DNA from: Nitrospira sp.
GTDB taxonomy: Bacteria > Nitrospirota > Nitrospiria > Nitrospirales > Nitrospiraceae
Assembly: GCA_030123605.1 (NCBI GenBank)
Contig: CP126123.1
Location: forward strand, 1,592,001 to 1,656,000
Length of the DNA stretch: 64,000 nt
Reading direction: 5' to 3'
Every line of letters starts with the position of its first letter. Within the stretch, counting starts at the first letter, position 1. Positions 30,673 through 40,181 of the stretch are shown piece after piece. The notes under the pieces were generated by a model. It was given only the letters and a program-made list of their open reading frames with translations, ran no database searches and was not told the DNA's origin. The translations under genes and the position numbers were made by a program.

Positions 30673-32280
30673 TTACACTGAAAATGGTTGTGGTGTGAGC
30701 GTCGGCAGGGGACCGGCTGCCTCATTGCCGGACGTAGACGCCTTCACCGCTCCCTTGTCCTTCAACACTGTCTTTCCACGCACGCGGTGCATCTTCTCGC
30801 GCGTATGGTAGGGCATGAGCGCCTCCAACACTGCCGGAAGCCTGTCGCAGGGCACATCTTCCATGATCTTGGTGGCGAGCTTGGGATCAGGCCCCGAACG
30901 ACCCCCGACAAAAATATCCACGGCATCGACGACCTTGCCGCTCACCTTCGCCTTCTTCCCCAACAGCCCGATATCCGCGACCAGATGGTTCCCGCAGCCG
31001 GCCGGGCAGCCGGACCAATGCAGCGTGATCGGCCTGAGACTATCGCCCAGCTTGTGCTCCACGGCACGTGCCGTTTCGACGGCCCGGCTCTTGGTTTCAA
31101 TGACAGCCAAATTACAATAGTCACTGCCCACACAACTGACGAGCCCCTTGTACAGGGCCGAGGGGTTATAGGCGAATTGTTTGACCAGCGGCTCTTCCGC
31201 CAGCGCGCCGACCAGCCGATCGCTGACATGCGGAATCACCAAGGCTTGCGCCGGCGAGAGCCGCACTTCGCCCGTGCCGTACCGCGCAGCCAATACAGCG
31301 ATGTTTCGAAGATCTTCCGCCTTGATGCGCCCGACCAGTACCTTGAGTCCGATATAGTTCATCCCCCGTTGCTTTTGGCGAAAAATCCCGATGTGGTCAC
31401 GCTCTGCCGCAGCCCTGGCGTCGATACCGGCGACGGGCAAGGTCCGCCCCATCCGCACCTCTACCTCATGGCGTAGCCGCGCCTCTCCCCACAATTCCAC
31501 GAGAAACGCGAGACGCGCTTGCGTGCGATTCTCACGCGGTCCATGGTCGCGGTAGATGTGGAGAATGGTCCGGCAGACTTCAAATGCTTCCGCCGGATTC
31601 ACGAACAGATCCAACGGAGTCGCAATCCTATAGCCACCGGATCCCAGCTTTCCTCCGATCAACACGTTATAGCCGTAACACTTGTCGTGCCCCAGATCAT
31701 GGTACGCCGGCACCAACGCGATGTCTTGCGTCTCCGTGTGCAGGCAATTGTCCGGACAGCCCGTCACGGCGATGTTGCACTTGCGCGGTAAATTCGTATA
31801 GGTGGGATTGCCCAGCACCTCCTGATTGATGGCGCGAACGATGTCCGTACCGTCCAGCAGCTCATTGGGATTCAAACCAGCCACGGGACAGGTCATGACG
31901 TTGCGCACCGTATCCATGCCGGTTTGCAGAGAGGTCAGTCCTGCTTCCTCCAGCTTGGCGAGCACTGTCGGCACATTCTCGATCGTCAGGTGTCGGAGTT
32001 GAACTTGTTGTCTCGTGGTCACATCGATCACACCGTTTCCGTAACCGAGCGCGATCTCCGCCAGTGCATGAAGCTGGGACGACGTCGTCTGACCGCCGGG
32101 CAGGCGCACCCGCAGCATGAAATGACCCGGCGTGGGATTGCGCAGGAACAAGCCATGCCATTTCAATCGCTGAACATCGTCCTCGGGAATGGCCTTCCAC
32201 CCCGCTTGGGCATACTGTGCGATCATGTCGCGCACCGCCAACCCATCCCGTTCCGACTTGATCGCCTCGATCTTGTTCAT
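30673..32280 (-). CDS. nirA: ferredoxin-nitrite reductase
   Basis: NirA reduces nitrite to ammonium for assimilation using siroheme and a 4Fe-4S cluster. The 535-residue protein shows both sulfite/nitrite reductase repeats; the cluster/siroheme ligands are the Cys pairs in SCVGSDYCNLAV and SGCPAGCGNH. PVAGLNPNELLD and CPDNCLHTETQD lie in the first half. Its ATG overlaps the stop of the small wHTH gene. Nitrite enters through the FNT channel encoded three genes upstream. Confidence 0.95.
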   Translation of the reverse strand: MNKIEAIKSERDGLAVRDMIAQYAQAGWKAIPEDDVQRLKWHGLFLRNPTPGHFMLRVRLPGGQTTSSQLHALAEIALGYGNGVIDVTTRQQVQLRHLTIENVPTVLAKLEEAGLTSLQTGMDTVRNVMTCPVAGLNPNELLDGTDIVRAINQEVLGNPTYTNLPRKCNIAVTGCPDNCLHTETQDIALVPAYHDLGHDKCYGYNVLIGGKLGSGGYRIATPLDLFVNPAEAFEVCRTILHIYRDHGPRENRTQARLAFLVELWGEARLRHEVEVRMGRTLPVAGIDARAAAERDHIGIFRQKQRGMNYIGLKVLVGRIKAEDLRNIAVLAARYGTGEVRLSPAQALVIPHVSDRLVGALAEEPLVKQFAYNPSALYKGLVSCVGSDYCNLAVIETKSRAVETARAVEHKLGDSLRPITLHWSGCPAGCGNHLVADIGLLGKKAKVSGKVVDAVDIFVGGRSGPDPKLATKIMEDVPCDRLPAVLEALMPYHTREKMHRVRGKTVLKDKGAVKASTSGNEAAGPLPTLTPQPFSV

Positions 32281-32474
32281 AGTGTGCTCCCCAATGCGAC
32301 GGAATAATCCAATCCGGACTTTCTCAACACCACCGTCCCAGCCCGGCTCAATCGATCGACGATCAGCAACACCTGTGGCGCGCTGAGGCCTGAGAGGGCC
32401 ATCAGTTCTTCGAACGTGTGTGGAGCGTGCCCCTCCAGAAGAGTGAGCACAGTGGTTTCTTCCTTCGTCCTCAT
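32277..32474 (-). CDS. small winged-helix protein upstream of nirA
   Basis: The 65-residue protein carries HTFEELMALSGLSAPQVLLI followed by a two-strand wing (GTVVLRKSGLDYSVAL), a minimal winged-helix fold. AAAGGAGG precedes the ATG at 32474 and its stop overlaps the nirA start, so the two are translationally coupled. A regulator of the operon is plausible; no DNA target can be read. Confidence 0.7.
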   Translation of the reverse strand: MRTKEETTVLTLLEGHAPHTFEELMALSGLSAPQVLLIVDRLSRAGTVVLRKSGLDYSVALGSTL

Positions 32475-32527
32475 GGTTGCCTCCTTTCGTCTGATCGCCG
32501 TTCCGGCGTCATCACATGACCATCCGG

Positions 32528-32968
32528 CTAAAAGGTCTTGTACTCGAGCCACTTGCCGTTCAAGGTAATCTTGCAGCGTGCTTCGCCTTGACTGCCGGTC
32601 ACCTTTTCCATGTCCAGCGTAAAATCAATGGCGCTCATGATGCCGTCCCCGAACATCTCATTCGCCATCTCCCGCAAAGAATCCCCGTAGACCCCGATGA
32701 CTTCGAGCAGCCGATACTTGAACGGATCCGTCGCGTTCGGAAAATCCGTGCGGACGGGAAACGAACTGAGTGCGCCGATCTGCTCCTTATCCAAGTCCAA
32801 CAGTTTCCCGACCTTCGAAGCCTCCTCCGGCGACAGGCGGTGATTGCCGTTCAAGGCCGCAGCCACGAACGTCGGATTCTTGCCGACTGTTTGTGCCACC
32901 TCGGCGATCGTGACCTTCTTACTCATCCGTTTTGCCTTAATCGCTTTCCGAACCGCTTCTTTTTCCAT
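32528..32968 (-). CDS. cynS: cyanase
   Basis: Cyanase converts cyanate and bicarbonate to ammonia and CO2. The 146-residue protein has the N-terminal helix-turn-helix-like domain (TIAEVAQTVGKNPTFVAAAL) and the conserved catalytic region: Arg and Glu in YRLLEVIGVYG and Ser in GIMSAIDF, matching the Arg-Glu-Ser triad of the E. coli enzyme. The ATG at 32968 has AAGGAG six bases upstream; another ATG lies one codon before. Located between the FNT channel and nirA, it adds ammonia to the same pool. Confidence 0.95.
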   Translation of the reverse strand: MEKEAVRKAIKAKRMSKKVTIAEVAQTVGKNPTFVAAALNGNHRLSPEEASKVGKLLDLDKEQIGALSSFPVRTDFPNATDPFKYRLLEVIGVYGDSLREMANEMFGDGIMSAIDFTLDMEKVTGSQGEARCKITLNGKWLEYKTF

Positions 32969-33021
32969 CATGGTCTCCTTGAAATGATCTGTCTGTAGAA
33001 TAATGATCCTCTCCTCGTTCC

Positions 33022-33852
33022 TCACGATCCTACGACTGCCGACGTGACCGGTTGGGGTGCCGAGACTATCTGCGTTTCGGTCACGCGGTAGGGGCTCACC
33101 AGCCAATAGAGTCCGCCGACAAACAACCCGCCGCCGACGATGTTGCCCAGGACCACGAAGGCCTGGTTGTACCAAAAACCCGCCCAGCTGACGGCTGCGT
33201 CATGCGGCAAGAAAAGCGCCATGCCCAAGAATGATTGATTCGCGATGCTGTGTTCGAAGCCGATCCCGATGAACGCGAACAGGCACCAGAAAATCAGCAG
33301 GATCTTCGCCGTGTCATTGCTCGTCCGCCCCGCCATCCAGACCGCCAAACAGATCAGCCAATTACAGAGAATCCCCCGCACGAACAACTCCCAGACCGGA
33401 AGCGACATCTTGACCGCCGCCACCTTCTCGATCAGTTCCATCGTCGGCCCCTTTGCAAACACACCGGATTGAATCACGAGCCAAGCCAACCCCAAAGACC
33501 CGGTCAGATTCCCCAGCCACGACCAAGCATTCAGTTGAACGACCTGCGTCCATGACAAGCTTTTGGATAAGCCCCCGATAGCGCCGACCAGGTTGTTACC
33601 GGTGAACAATTCCGATCCGGCGAAGATCACCAGGGTCAAGGCAATCCCGAACGACACCCCCATGATGAGTTTGACCAACGGGGACCCGTCCGCCGCCAAG
33701 GGACCACCGATGCTGAAGATCAGCGCGATTCCGAAGCCGAGGTAGACTCCCGCCAAGGCGGACAAGATGAGATAGCCGCCCGGCGATTGCTCGAAGAACG
33801 ACCACTTCTTAGTCGCCACCGCCGCGATCCGCTCGTGATCTGCCGTGTGCAT
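33022..33852 (-). CDS. formate/nitrite-family channel (NirC/FocA-like)
   Basis: The 276-residue protein has six hydrophobic segments and the FNT signatures GSELFTGNN (near residue 80) and WLICLAVWMA plus FEHSIANQSFLGMALF. FNT proteins pass nitrite, formate or related anions. Adjacency to nirA and cynS suggests nitrite, possibly also cyanate, as cargo. GGAGGGAC precedes the ATG. A 250-base leader with antitermination-type hairpins lies upstream. Confidence 0.9.
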   Translation of the reverse strand: MHTADHERIAAVATKKWSFFEQSPGGYLILSALAGVYLGFGIALIFSIGGPLAADGSPLVKLIMGVSFGIALTLVIFAGSELFTGNNLVGAIGGLSKSLSWTQVVQLNAWSWLGNLTGSLGLAWLVIQSGVFAKGPTMELIEKVAAVKMSLPVWELFVRGILCNWLICLAVWMAGRTSNDTAKILLIFWCLFAFIGIGFEHSIANQSFLGMALFLPHDAAVSWAGFWYNQAFVVLGNIVGGGLFVGGLYWLVSPYRVTETQIVSAPQPVTSAVVGS

Positions 33853-33890
33853 GGACTGTCCCTCCTATGATCGATGCGCCGCCGCGATTC

Positions 33891-34049
33891 AAAAAAAACG
33901 TCCTCATCCCGCCGCCGGGAAGAGGACGTCGTTGTCCTGCTCAACGAGGCTTCCAACGCCCCGTCCGATCGATGAGGCCGACCGTAACGTCGGCTGAAAA
34001 CAAGAAGGCGTCCGCCACTCTCGCAAGAATGACGGACGCCCTTGTCCGT
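33891..34049 (-). promoter_or_regulatory. ANTAR-type antitermination leader, FNT-cynS-nirA operon
   Basis: Reading on the minus strand: hairpin ACGGAC-AAGGGC-GTCCGT (34032-34049, six-base loop with A1 and G4) whose 3' arm overlaps a terminator stem 34007-34014/34033-34040 followed by a T-rich stretch; a plain hairpin near 33980-33997; then hairpin GGAC-AACGAC-GTCC (33924-33937, loop A1/G4) whose 3' arm starts a second terminator ending in eight T (33891-33898). Hexaloops with A1 and G4 next to a terminator are the known target form of ANTAR-domain proteins. Alternative pairing would let a bound protein stop terminator formation. Confidence 0.75.
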
Positions 34050-34110
34050 TTTCACGTTCTATTGTGGGCTCAACTCAAGCGCCGTTGCCTGCTTGCACCC
34101 ACATTTTCCA

Positions 34111-34139
34111 CGTATACCATCCTCCCACCGAGACGTCAA
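34111..34139 (-). promoter_or_regulatory. promoter of the FNT-cynS-nirA operon
   Basis: On the minus strand TTGACG (34134-34139), 17 bases, TATACG (34111-34116). It lies just after the glnA stop and about 260 bases before the FNT start codon, placing the hairpin leader inside the transcript. Confidence 0.7.
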
Positions 34140-34166
34140 GCATCTGCGGCATGGAGGACGACTCCG

Positions 34167-35576
34167 CTACACGTCGTAATAGAGGAAGAACTCATAGGGG
34201 TGCGGCCGCAACCGCATCGTATCCACTTCCTTGCTGCGCTTATACCCGATCCAGGCCTCGATCAAGTCTTCGCTGAACACCCCGCCCTTCAGCAAGAACT
34301 GATGGTCCTTCTCCAGGTGGCTGAGCGCCTCGTCCAAACTCCCCGGCATCGTACGGATCTTGGCCGCTTCTTTGGCTTCGAGATCGTACAGGTCCTTCTC
34401 GGCCGGCTCACCCGGATTGATCTTGTTTTCGATCCCGTCCAAACCGGCCATGAGCATGGCGGAAAAGGCCAGATAAGGATTAGCGGCAGGGTCCGGGAAT
34501 CGCACCTCGATGCGCTTCGCCTTCGGGCTGGGTGAGTACATGGGAATCCTGATGCCGGCCGACCGGTTTCGGCTCGAATAGGCGAGCAATACCGGCGCTT
34601 CGAACCCCGGGGTCAACCGCTTGTACGAATTCGTCGAGGGGTTGGTGAAGGCGGCCAAGGCCGGCGCATGTTTCAGAATCCCGCCGATGTAGTGCAGGCA
34701 CATCTGTGACACCCCGGCATATTCCTTCCCGGCGAACAGGGGCTTCCCCTCTTTCCAGATGCTCTGGTGGGTGTGCATGCCCGACCCGTTGTCGCCGAAG
34801 ATCGGTTTCGGCATGAAGGTGACGGTCTTGCCGTGCCGACGCGCGACGTTCTTGACGATGTATTTGAACATCATCATTTTATCGGCTGTCCTCACAAGGC
34901 TGTCGAATCGGATGTCGATTTCCGCTTGGCCGGCCGTGGCCACTTCGTGATGGTGTTTCTCCGTGGCGATGCCCGCCTTTTCCATTTCGAGGATCATTTC
35001 CGTACGGATGTCCTGCTGCGTATCGGTCGGAGGAACCGGGAAGTACCCTTCCTTGTGGCGGATCTTACCACCCAGGTTGACGCCTTCCTGCCCCATGTTC
35101 CAGACGCCTTCGTCGGAATCGATATAGTAGTAAGCGCTGTGGTTCGTCTGGTCGTAGCGCGCATGGTCGAAGATGAAAAATTCGGCTTCCGGCCCCCAGT
35201 AGGAGGTGTCGCCTATCTTGGTGCTCTGAAGATATTTCTCCGCCTTCTGTGCGATGAATCGCGGGTCACGGTCGTAGGTTTCACGCGTGATCGGATCGAC
35301 GACGTTGCCGACGAGGCTCAACGTCGGAATGGAACAAAACGGATCCAGACAGGCGGTCGCCGGATCGGGCACGAGCAGCATATCGCTGTTGTTGATCGCT
35401 TTCCAGCCTCGGATCGACGAACCATCGAGTCCGGAACCGTCCTTGAACAGACCTTCCGTCAGCTCGCTGACCGGAATGGTGAAATGCTGCCAAGCCCCGA
35501 TGAGGTCCACGAACTTCATATCCACAACCTGGACCTTGTTTTTCTTTGCAAAATCCAACACCTCACGAACGTTCAT
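34167..35576 (-). CDS. glnA: glutamine synthetase type I
   Basis: The 469-residue enzyme makes glutamine from glutamate, ammonia and ATP. It carries DGSSIRGW, the ATP region [25 protein letters not shown] and the adenylylation loop [14 protein letters not shown] with Tyr397 at the canonical position, so it is the GSI-beta class regulated by GlnE-type enzymes. AAGGAGG precedes the ATG. It is the last gene of the porin-amt-amt-glnB-glnD-glnA series. Confidence 0.97.
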   Translation of the reverse strand: MNVREVLDFAKKNKVQVVDMKFVDLIGAWQHFTIPVSELTEGLFKDGSGLDGSSIRGWKAINNSDMLLVPDPATACLDPFCSIPTLSLVGNVVDPITRETYDRDPRFIAQKAEKYLQSTKIGDTSYWGPEAEFFIFDHARYDQTNHSAYYYIDSDEGVWNMGQEGVNLGGKIRHKEGYFPVPPTDTQQDIRTEMILEMEKAGIATEKHHHEVATAGQAEIDIRFDSLVRTADKMMMFKYIVKNVARRHGKTVTFMPKPIFGDNGSGMHTHQSIWKEGKPLFAGKEYAGVSQMCLHYIGGILKHAPALAAFTNPSTNSYKRLTPGFEAPVLLAYSSRNRSAGIRIPMYSPSPKAKRIEVRFPDPAANPYLAFSAMLMAGLDGIENKINPGEPAEKDLYDLEAKEAAKIRTMPGSLDEALSHLEKDHQFLLKGGVFSEDLIEAWIGYKRSKEVDTMRLRPHPYEFFLYYDV

Positions 35577-35627
35577 CCCCCTCCTCCTTTCAACCGCCGA
35601 TGAAAATGACTACCCGTGCCCCATGCC

Positions 35628-38312
35628 TTACGCTGCATCCGCACCGAGAAACGTCTCGATCTCCCGGAGAATCGCCGTCCGGATCGATTCCAGGCGATCG
35701 GCTTCCTCCACCTTCTTGCCCTCCCTACTCGTCACATAGAACACATCCGCCACCTGATCCAGGCGGGTGGAAATCCGCGACGCATGGACCGAGAGGCCCA
35801 ACTGAAAAATCGCATTGGTGATGACGTACAGTAGCCCCTGCCGGTCGTCCGCAAACACATCCAGAATGGTAAACCGGTCGGACGTTTCATTGTCGATCCG
35901 CACTTCCGCCGGCTGCCGATGCGCCGGCATCGGCCGCCCCATATTGAGACGGGCCCCGCGACGCATCACCGTCTCAATGGTCTGGCGACCGGTCAAGACC
36001 TGCGTGATGGTGTCTCCGATCGACTCGCGCCGACTCACGGGAGGGGCGCCTTGATAGTCCGGATCGGCGACCTGAAAGGTATCGACGACCACCCCGTCTT
36101 TGCGCGTGACGATCTGCGCATCCAGAATCTGCAACCCACCCGCCGCCATCACCCCGGCAATTTTCGAAAACAATCCGGGAATCAGGTCATTGTGCGCGAT
36201 CACCGTATATTCGCAGGTTCCCAATTGCGCGTAAAATTCCGTCTCGACGACGACGCCGCCTGCCTGAAGCCGACGAATCGCGGCCAAATGCGCGACGATG
36301 CGGCGCGGAGAGGTCCCATCGACATAGCGCAACGGAAATTGTTCGAGTTCCGACCGGATCCGAGCCTGTTCTGTCGGAAGATCCCGATCGGCATCCTGTT
36401 GCGCCGCGACCTCGGCGGCGATACGGGCAAGCCGCTGGGGCTCATCGGCCGTCTCACGCTCTCCCGACACCTCCTGCATGGCTCGCAGGTACAGCTCGAT
36501 CAGCAGGGATTCTTTCCATTTCGTCAACACCTCCGGGCCGACGGCGGCGATATCCGCAGCGGTCAGGGTCAGCAACTTCCGCAAGACTTCCGGCGTGCCC
36601 ACCTCTCGCGCGAACGGCAACAACACCTTTTCATCATAGGGGTCCCGGCGGAAGGCCGTATGGGCCATCAGCAGGTGACGGTGAACGAGAAACATCAGGG
36701 TGGCGGTGTCCTGCTCATCGAATCCCAAACGTCTCGCCGTGTCTTCGGCCAGTCGCTTGCCGACTTCGCTGTGGTCTTCTTCGTGCCCCTTCCCCAGATC
36801 GTGGAGCAGCAGCGCCAAATGCAGAATGTCCTTCCGCTTGATTTCTCGATAGACATCCCCCAACACCCCCTGATGTTCGGCCAACGCTTCCGCCTTCGCC
36901 ACTGCCAGCAGGCTGTGCTCATCGACCGTGTACTTATGATACTGATTGAATTGCATCAATCCACGTACGCGTGAAAAGGCCGGCACCAGTTTCTCCAACA
37001 GGTGCGCCCGATGCATGGCCTCCAACGTCCGCGCCGTCCCGGGCCCCGCCAGGATCGAGAGAAAGGTCCGGCCGGTCTCCGGCGTGTGGAAGCGTTCGGC
37101 CGACAACGTTTCCGCATGGCGGTGAATGTCTTCGAGCAGAGCGGGATCGATGTTCAACCGGCGTGCGCGCGCCAGATCGAAGAGCGCCAGGAGCGAATCC
37201 GGTCGATCCAACACCTGAGAGCGCAGTTCGACCGGTACCGTCAGCGCCTCACCCTCGACGACAAAATAGCGATCAATACGCGAGGCCGGCAACCATTGCC
37301 GAAGCCGCTTCCACAATGAGCGGCGGCGACAGCGATCGACAAATCGCATCGACGCGACGTGGAGCCCCATGGTATGGCGATAGTATTGCTGCATGAACTG
37401 CTCGACGGCGAGCAGATGCGGCCGGTCGGTAAAGCCCAGTTGTTTCGCCAACCAGACTTGATCGTCGAAGGTCAAAATTTCCTGCGCCATGCCGGCACGG
37501 ATATGGAGAAAGGACCGTACGCGCAGAAGAAACTCCCGCGCCTCCTTGATCGCTCGGTAATCGGCTTGGGACAATATTCCGCGATCGGACAATTCACGGA
37601 TCGTCGGCGCATGGTAGCGCGCCGACCCGATCCACTGCAGGAGATGGACATCGCGCAACCCACCCTTGCTTTTCTTGACGTTCGGTTCCAGCAAATATAC
37701 GGTCTCACCGAACTTGTGGTATTCGCGTTGCCGCTCTGCTACCTTTTGCGCCAGGTACGCGTCGAACCCGCGCGACACGACTTTTCGAACATAGCGCGTA
37801 TGGAAGCGCTGAAACAGCTCGGGGCTGCCGGCGAGAAACCGCGCTTCCATCATCGAGGTCCGAACCGTCAGGTCGGTCAGGCCCAAGTCCACACAGTCCT
37901 GAATAGTACGGACGCTGTGTCCCACTTGAAATCCGCCGTCCCACAGGGGATGGAGCACCTGCTTCACCAACTCGGGAATCACCTTGGCCGCATCCTGGTG
38001 AAACAGGAACATGAGGTCGATATCAGAGTGCGGCGCCAATTCGCGCCGACCGTAGCCTCCGAGTGCCACCAGGCAACAATGGTGGAACCCCGCCGTGGTG
38101 AGCGCTTCGCCGCCGGTTCGGGCCGCAGTCCGGTATCGGCCGACGATCAATCCGTCGACCAGATCGGTGATGGCATTGACTACGTCGTCGCCCGACGCGC
38201 CGGCCAGCAGCCGTCGTTGAATCGCCTGACGCTGCTCCGCCAACAGCTCGGACACCGACACGGGAGCCGTCTCGTGCAACATATGTGACCCTGCATCCAA
38301 CGCCTGCGACAT
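35628..38312 (-). CDS. glnD: PII uridylyltransferase / uridylyl-removing enzyme
   Basis: GlnD senses glutamine and uridylylates or deuridylylates PII. The 894-residue protein has the nucleotidyltransferase motif GGYGRRELAPHSDIDLMFLF near residue 85-105, the HD phosphohydrolase site LLHDLGKGHEEDHSE near residue 500, and two C-terminal ACT domains (around residues 700-750 and 800-850). All catalytic elements are present. It starts two bases after glnB stops. Confidence 0.96.
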   Translation of the reverse strand: MSQALDAGSHMLHETAPVSVSELLAEQRQAIQRRLLAGASGDDVVNAITDLVDGLIVGRYRTAARTGGEALTTAGFHHCCLVALGGYGRRELAPHSDIDLMFLFHQDAAKVIPELVKQVLHPLWDGGFQVGHSVRTIQDCVDLGLTDLTVRTSMMEARFLAGSPELFQRFHTRYVRKVVSRGFDAYLAQKVAERQREYHKFGETVYLLEPNVKKSKGGLRDVHLLQWIGSARYHAPTIRELSDRGILSQADYRAIKEAREFLLRVRSFLHIRAGMAQEILTFDDQVWLAKQLGFTDRPHLLAVEQFMQQYYRHTMGLHVASMRFVDRCRRRSLWKRLRQWLPASRIDRYFVVEGEALTVPVELRSQVLDRPDSLLALFDLARARRLNIDPALLEDIHRHAETLSAERFHTPETGRTFLSILAGPGTARTLEAMHRAHLLEKLVPAFSRVRGLMQFNQYHKYTVDEHSLLAVAKAEALAEHQGVLGDVYREIKRKDILHLALLLHDLGKGHEEDHSEVGKRLAEDTARRLGFDEQDTATLMFLVHRHLLMAHTAFRRDPYDEKVLLPFAREVGTPEVLRKLLTLTAADIAAVGPEVLTKWKESLLIELYLRAMQEVSGERETADEPQRLARIAAEVAAQQDADRDLPTEQARIRSELEQFPLRYVDGTSPRRIVAHLAAIRRLQAGGVVVETEFYAQLGTCEYTVIAHNDLIPGLFSKIAGVMAAGGLQILDAQIVTRKDGVVVDTFQVADPDYQGAPPVSRRESIGDTITQVLTGRQTIETVMRRGARLNMGRPMPAHRQPAEVRIDNETSDRFTILDVFADDRQGLLYVITNAIFQLGLSVHASRISTRLDQVADVFYVTSREGKKVEEADRLESIRTAILREIETFLGADAA

Positions 38313-38314
38313 CG

Positions 38315-38734
<420 letters not shown>

Positions 38735-38756
38735 TCACCGACCGCGGTGCGCTTCA

Positions 38757-40154
38757 TCACGAATAGGCCCGCTCGTTGTGCTGACTCAAATCAAGGCCGG
38801 TCGCTTCCTCCTCGGAAGACACCCGCAGCCCCGTCATCGAATCGACCAGTTTGAGGATGATAAAGGTCCCGATCATCGAGAACATCGTCGTGACCACCAC
38901 GACGAGCACCTGAACGCTAAAGAGGTCGGGATTGCCGAACAACAACCCGTCGCCGCCTCCAGGGTTCACAGCCTTGCTGGCACAGAGTCCTGTGGCGAGA
39001 ATGCCGATCACCCCTCCGACTCCGTGGATGCCTACGACGTCAAGCGAGTCATCATAGCCGAATCGCCCCTTCCAGACAATCGCCGCGTAACAAACCATAC
39101 CGGCCACGGCACCGATCACGATGGCGAACAGCGGGCTGATATAGCCTGCCGCAGGGGTTACCGTCGCCAATCCGGCCACGGCACCGCTGGCGACACCGAG
39201 GACCGTGGGTTTGCCTCGATGCGCCCACTCGACTCCACACCAGGCCATGGCACCCATCGCCGCCGCCGCATGGGTCGCGAGGATCGAGGAGACTGCAATA
39301 GCATTGGCTCCCAGCGCGCTGCCTCCGTTGAAGCCGAACCAGCCGAACCACAGAAATCCGGTTCCGAGCAACGTCATCGGCAGATTGTGTGGGGCCATGT
39401 AATCGGTGCCATATCCTCGGCGTTGACCCAACACGATGGCACAAACCAAGGCCGACGCGCCGGAACTGATGTGGATCACCGCCCCGCCGGCAAAGTCCAA
39501 CGCGCCCAATTTGGCCAACCACCCTCCGCCCCAGATCCAATGCGCCAGCGGCACATAGACCGCCAGGGACCAGAGCGCACCGAAAAGCACGACCGACGTA
39601 AAACGCTTTCGTTCGGCAAAGGCACCCGTAATCAACGCCGGAGCGATCGCGGCAAACATCAACTGAAACAGCATGAACGCCTGATGAGGAATCGTCGGCC
39701 CATAGGTCGGATGTGGCTCGGCACCGACCCCGCTCAGTCCCACCCACTCCAATCCACCGATCACTCCCCCTTTATCCGGCCCGAACGCCAAACTGTATCC
39801 GAACAGAATCCACAGCACGCTGACCACGCTCAAGATCATGACGCTTTGCATGATCGTTGCGAGCACGTTCTTGGTTCGCACGAGTCCGCCGTAAAACAAG
39901 GCAAGCCCCGGCATCAGCATCGCCAATACCAACGCAGAAGAGATGAGGACCCAGGCGGTGTCCCCTGAATCCACTTTCACTGATGGGCTCGATGCGGCCG
40001 CAGCCGGCAACGCAGACGTGTCCTGGGCCATCGTGACCGACCCGACAGAGGCATACGAACAGACCAGGATCACAATACCGATGACCCCAAACCACGATCG
40101 GTTTGCGTTTTTTCGATTGCGATCTCTACCAGGGGCACGCACCATATTCCTCAT
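38757..40154 (-). CDS. amtB: ammonium transporter (downstream copy)
   Basis: After a signal peptide the 465-residue membrane protein has about eleven helices and the Amt landmarks DSGDTAWVLIS, DFAGGAVIHISSG (first conserved His) and DVVGIHGVGG (second His), which line the ammonia pore. It is about 60% identical by eye to the neighbouring copy at 40182. GGAGGAGG precedes the start. Tandem Amt proteins may differ in affinity or one may act as a sensor; neither carries an extra signalling domain. Confidence 0.95.
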   Translation of the reverse strand: MRNMVRAPGRDRNRKNANRSWFGVIGIVILVCSYASVGSVTMAQDTSALPAAAASSPSVKVDSGDTAWVLISSALVLAMLMPGLALFYGGLVRTKNVLATIMQSVMILSVVSVLWILFGYSLAFGPDKGGVIGGLEWVGLSGVGAEPHPTYGPTIPHQAFMLFQLMFAAIAPALITGAFAERKRFTSVVLFGALWSLAVYVPLAHWIWGGGWLAKLGALDFAGGAVIHISSGASALVCAIVLGQRRGYGTDYMAPHNLPMTLLGTGFLWFGWFGFNGGSALGANAIAVSSILATHAAAAMGAMAWCGVEWAHRGKPTVLGVASGAVAGLATVTPAAGYISPLFAIVIGAVAGMVCYAAIVWKGRFGYDDSLDVVGIHGVGGVIGILATGLCASKAVNPGGGDGLLFGNPDLFSVQVLVVVVTTMFSMIGTFIILKLVDSMTGLRVSSEEEATGLDLSQHNERAYS

Positions 40155-40181
40155 TCCTCCTCCTGTTTGGTTCCTTCACTC

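Noticed and set aside
35919-38288. Long plus-strand ORFs (351 and 309 codons) opposite glnD
   Set aside because: They mirror the codon-position GC bias of glnD and show no domain or start signal.
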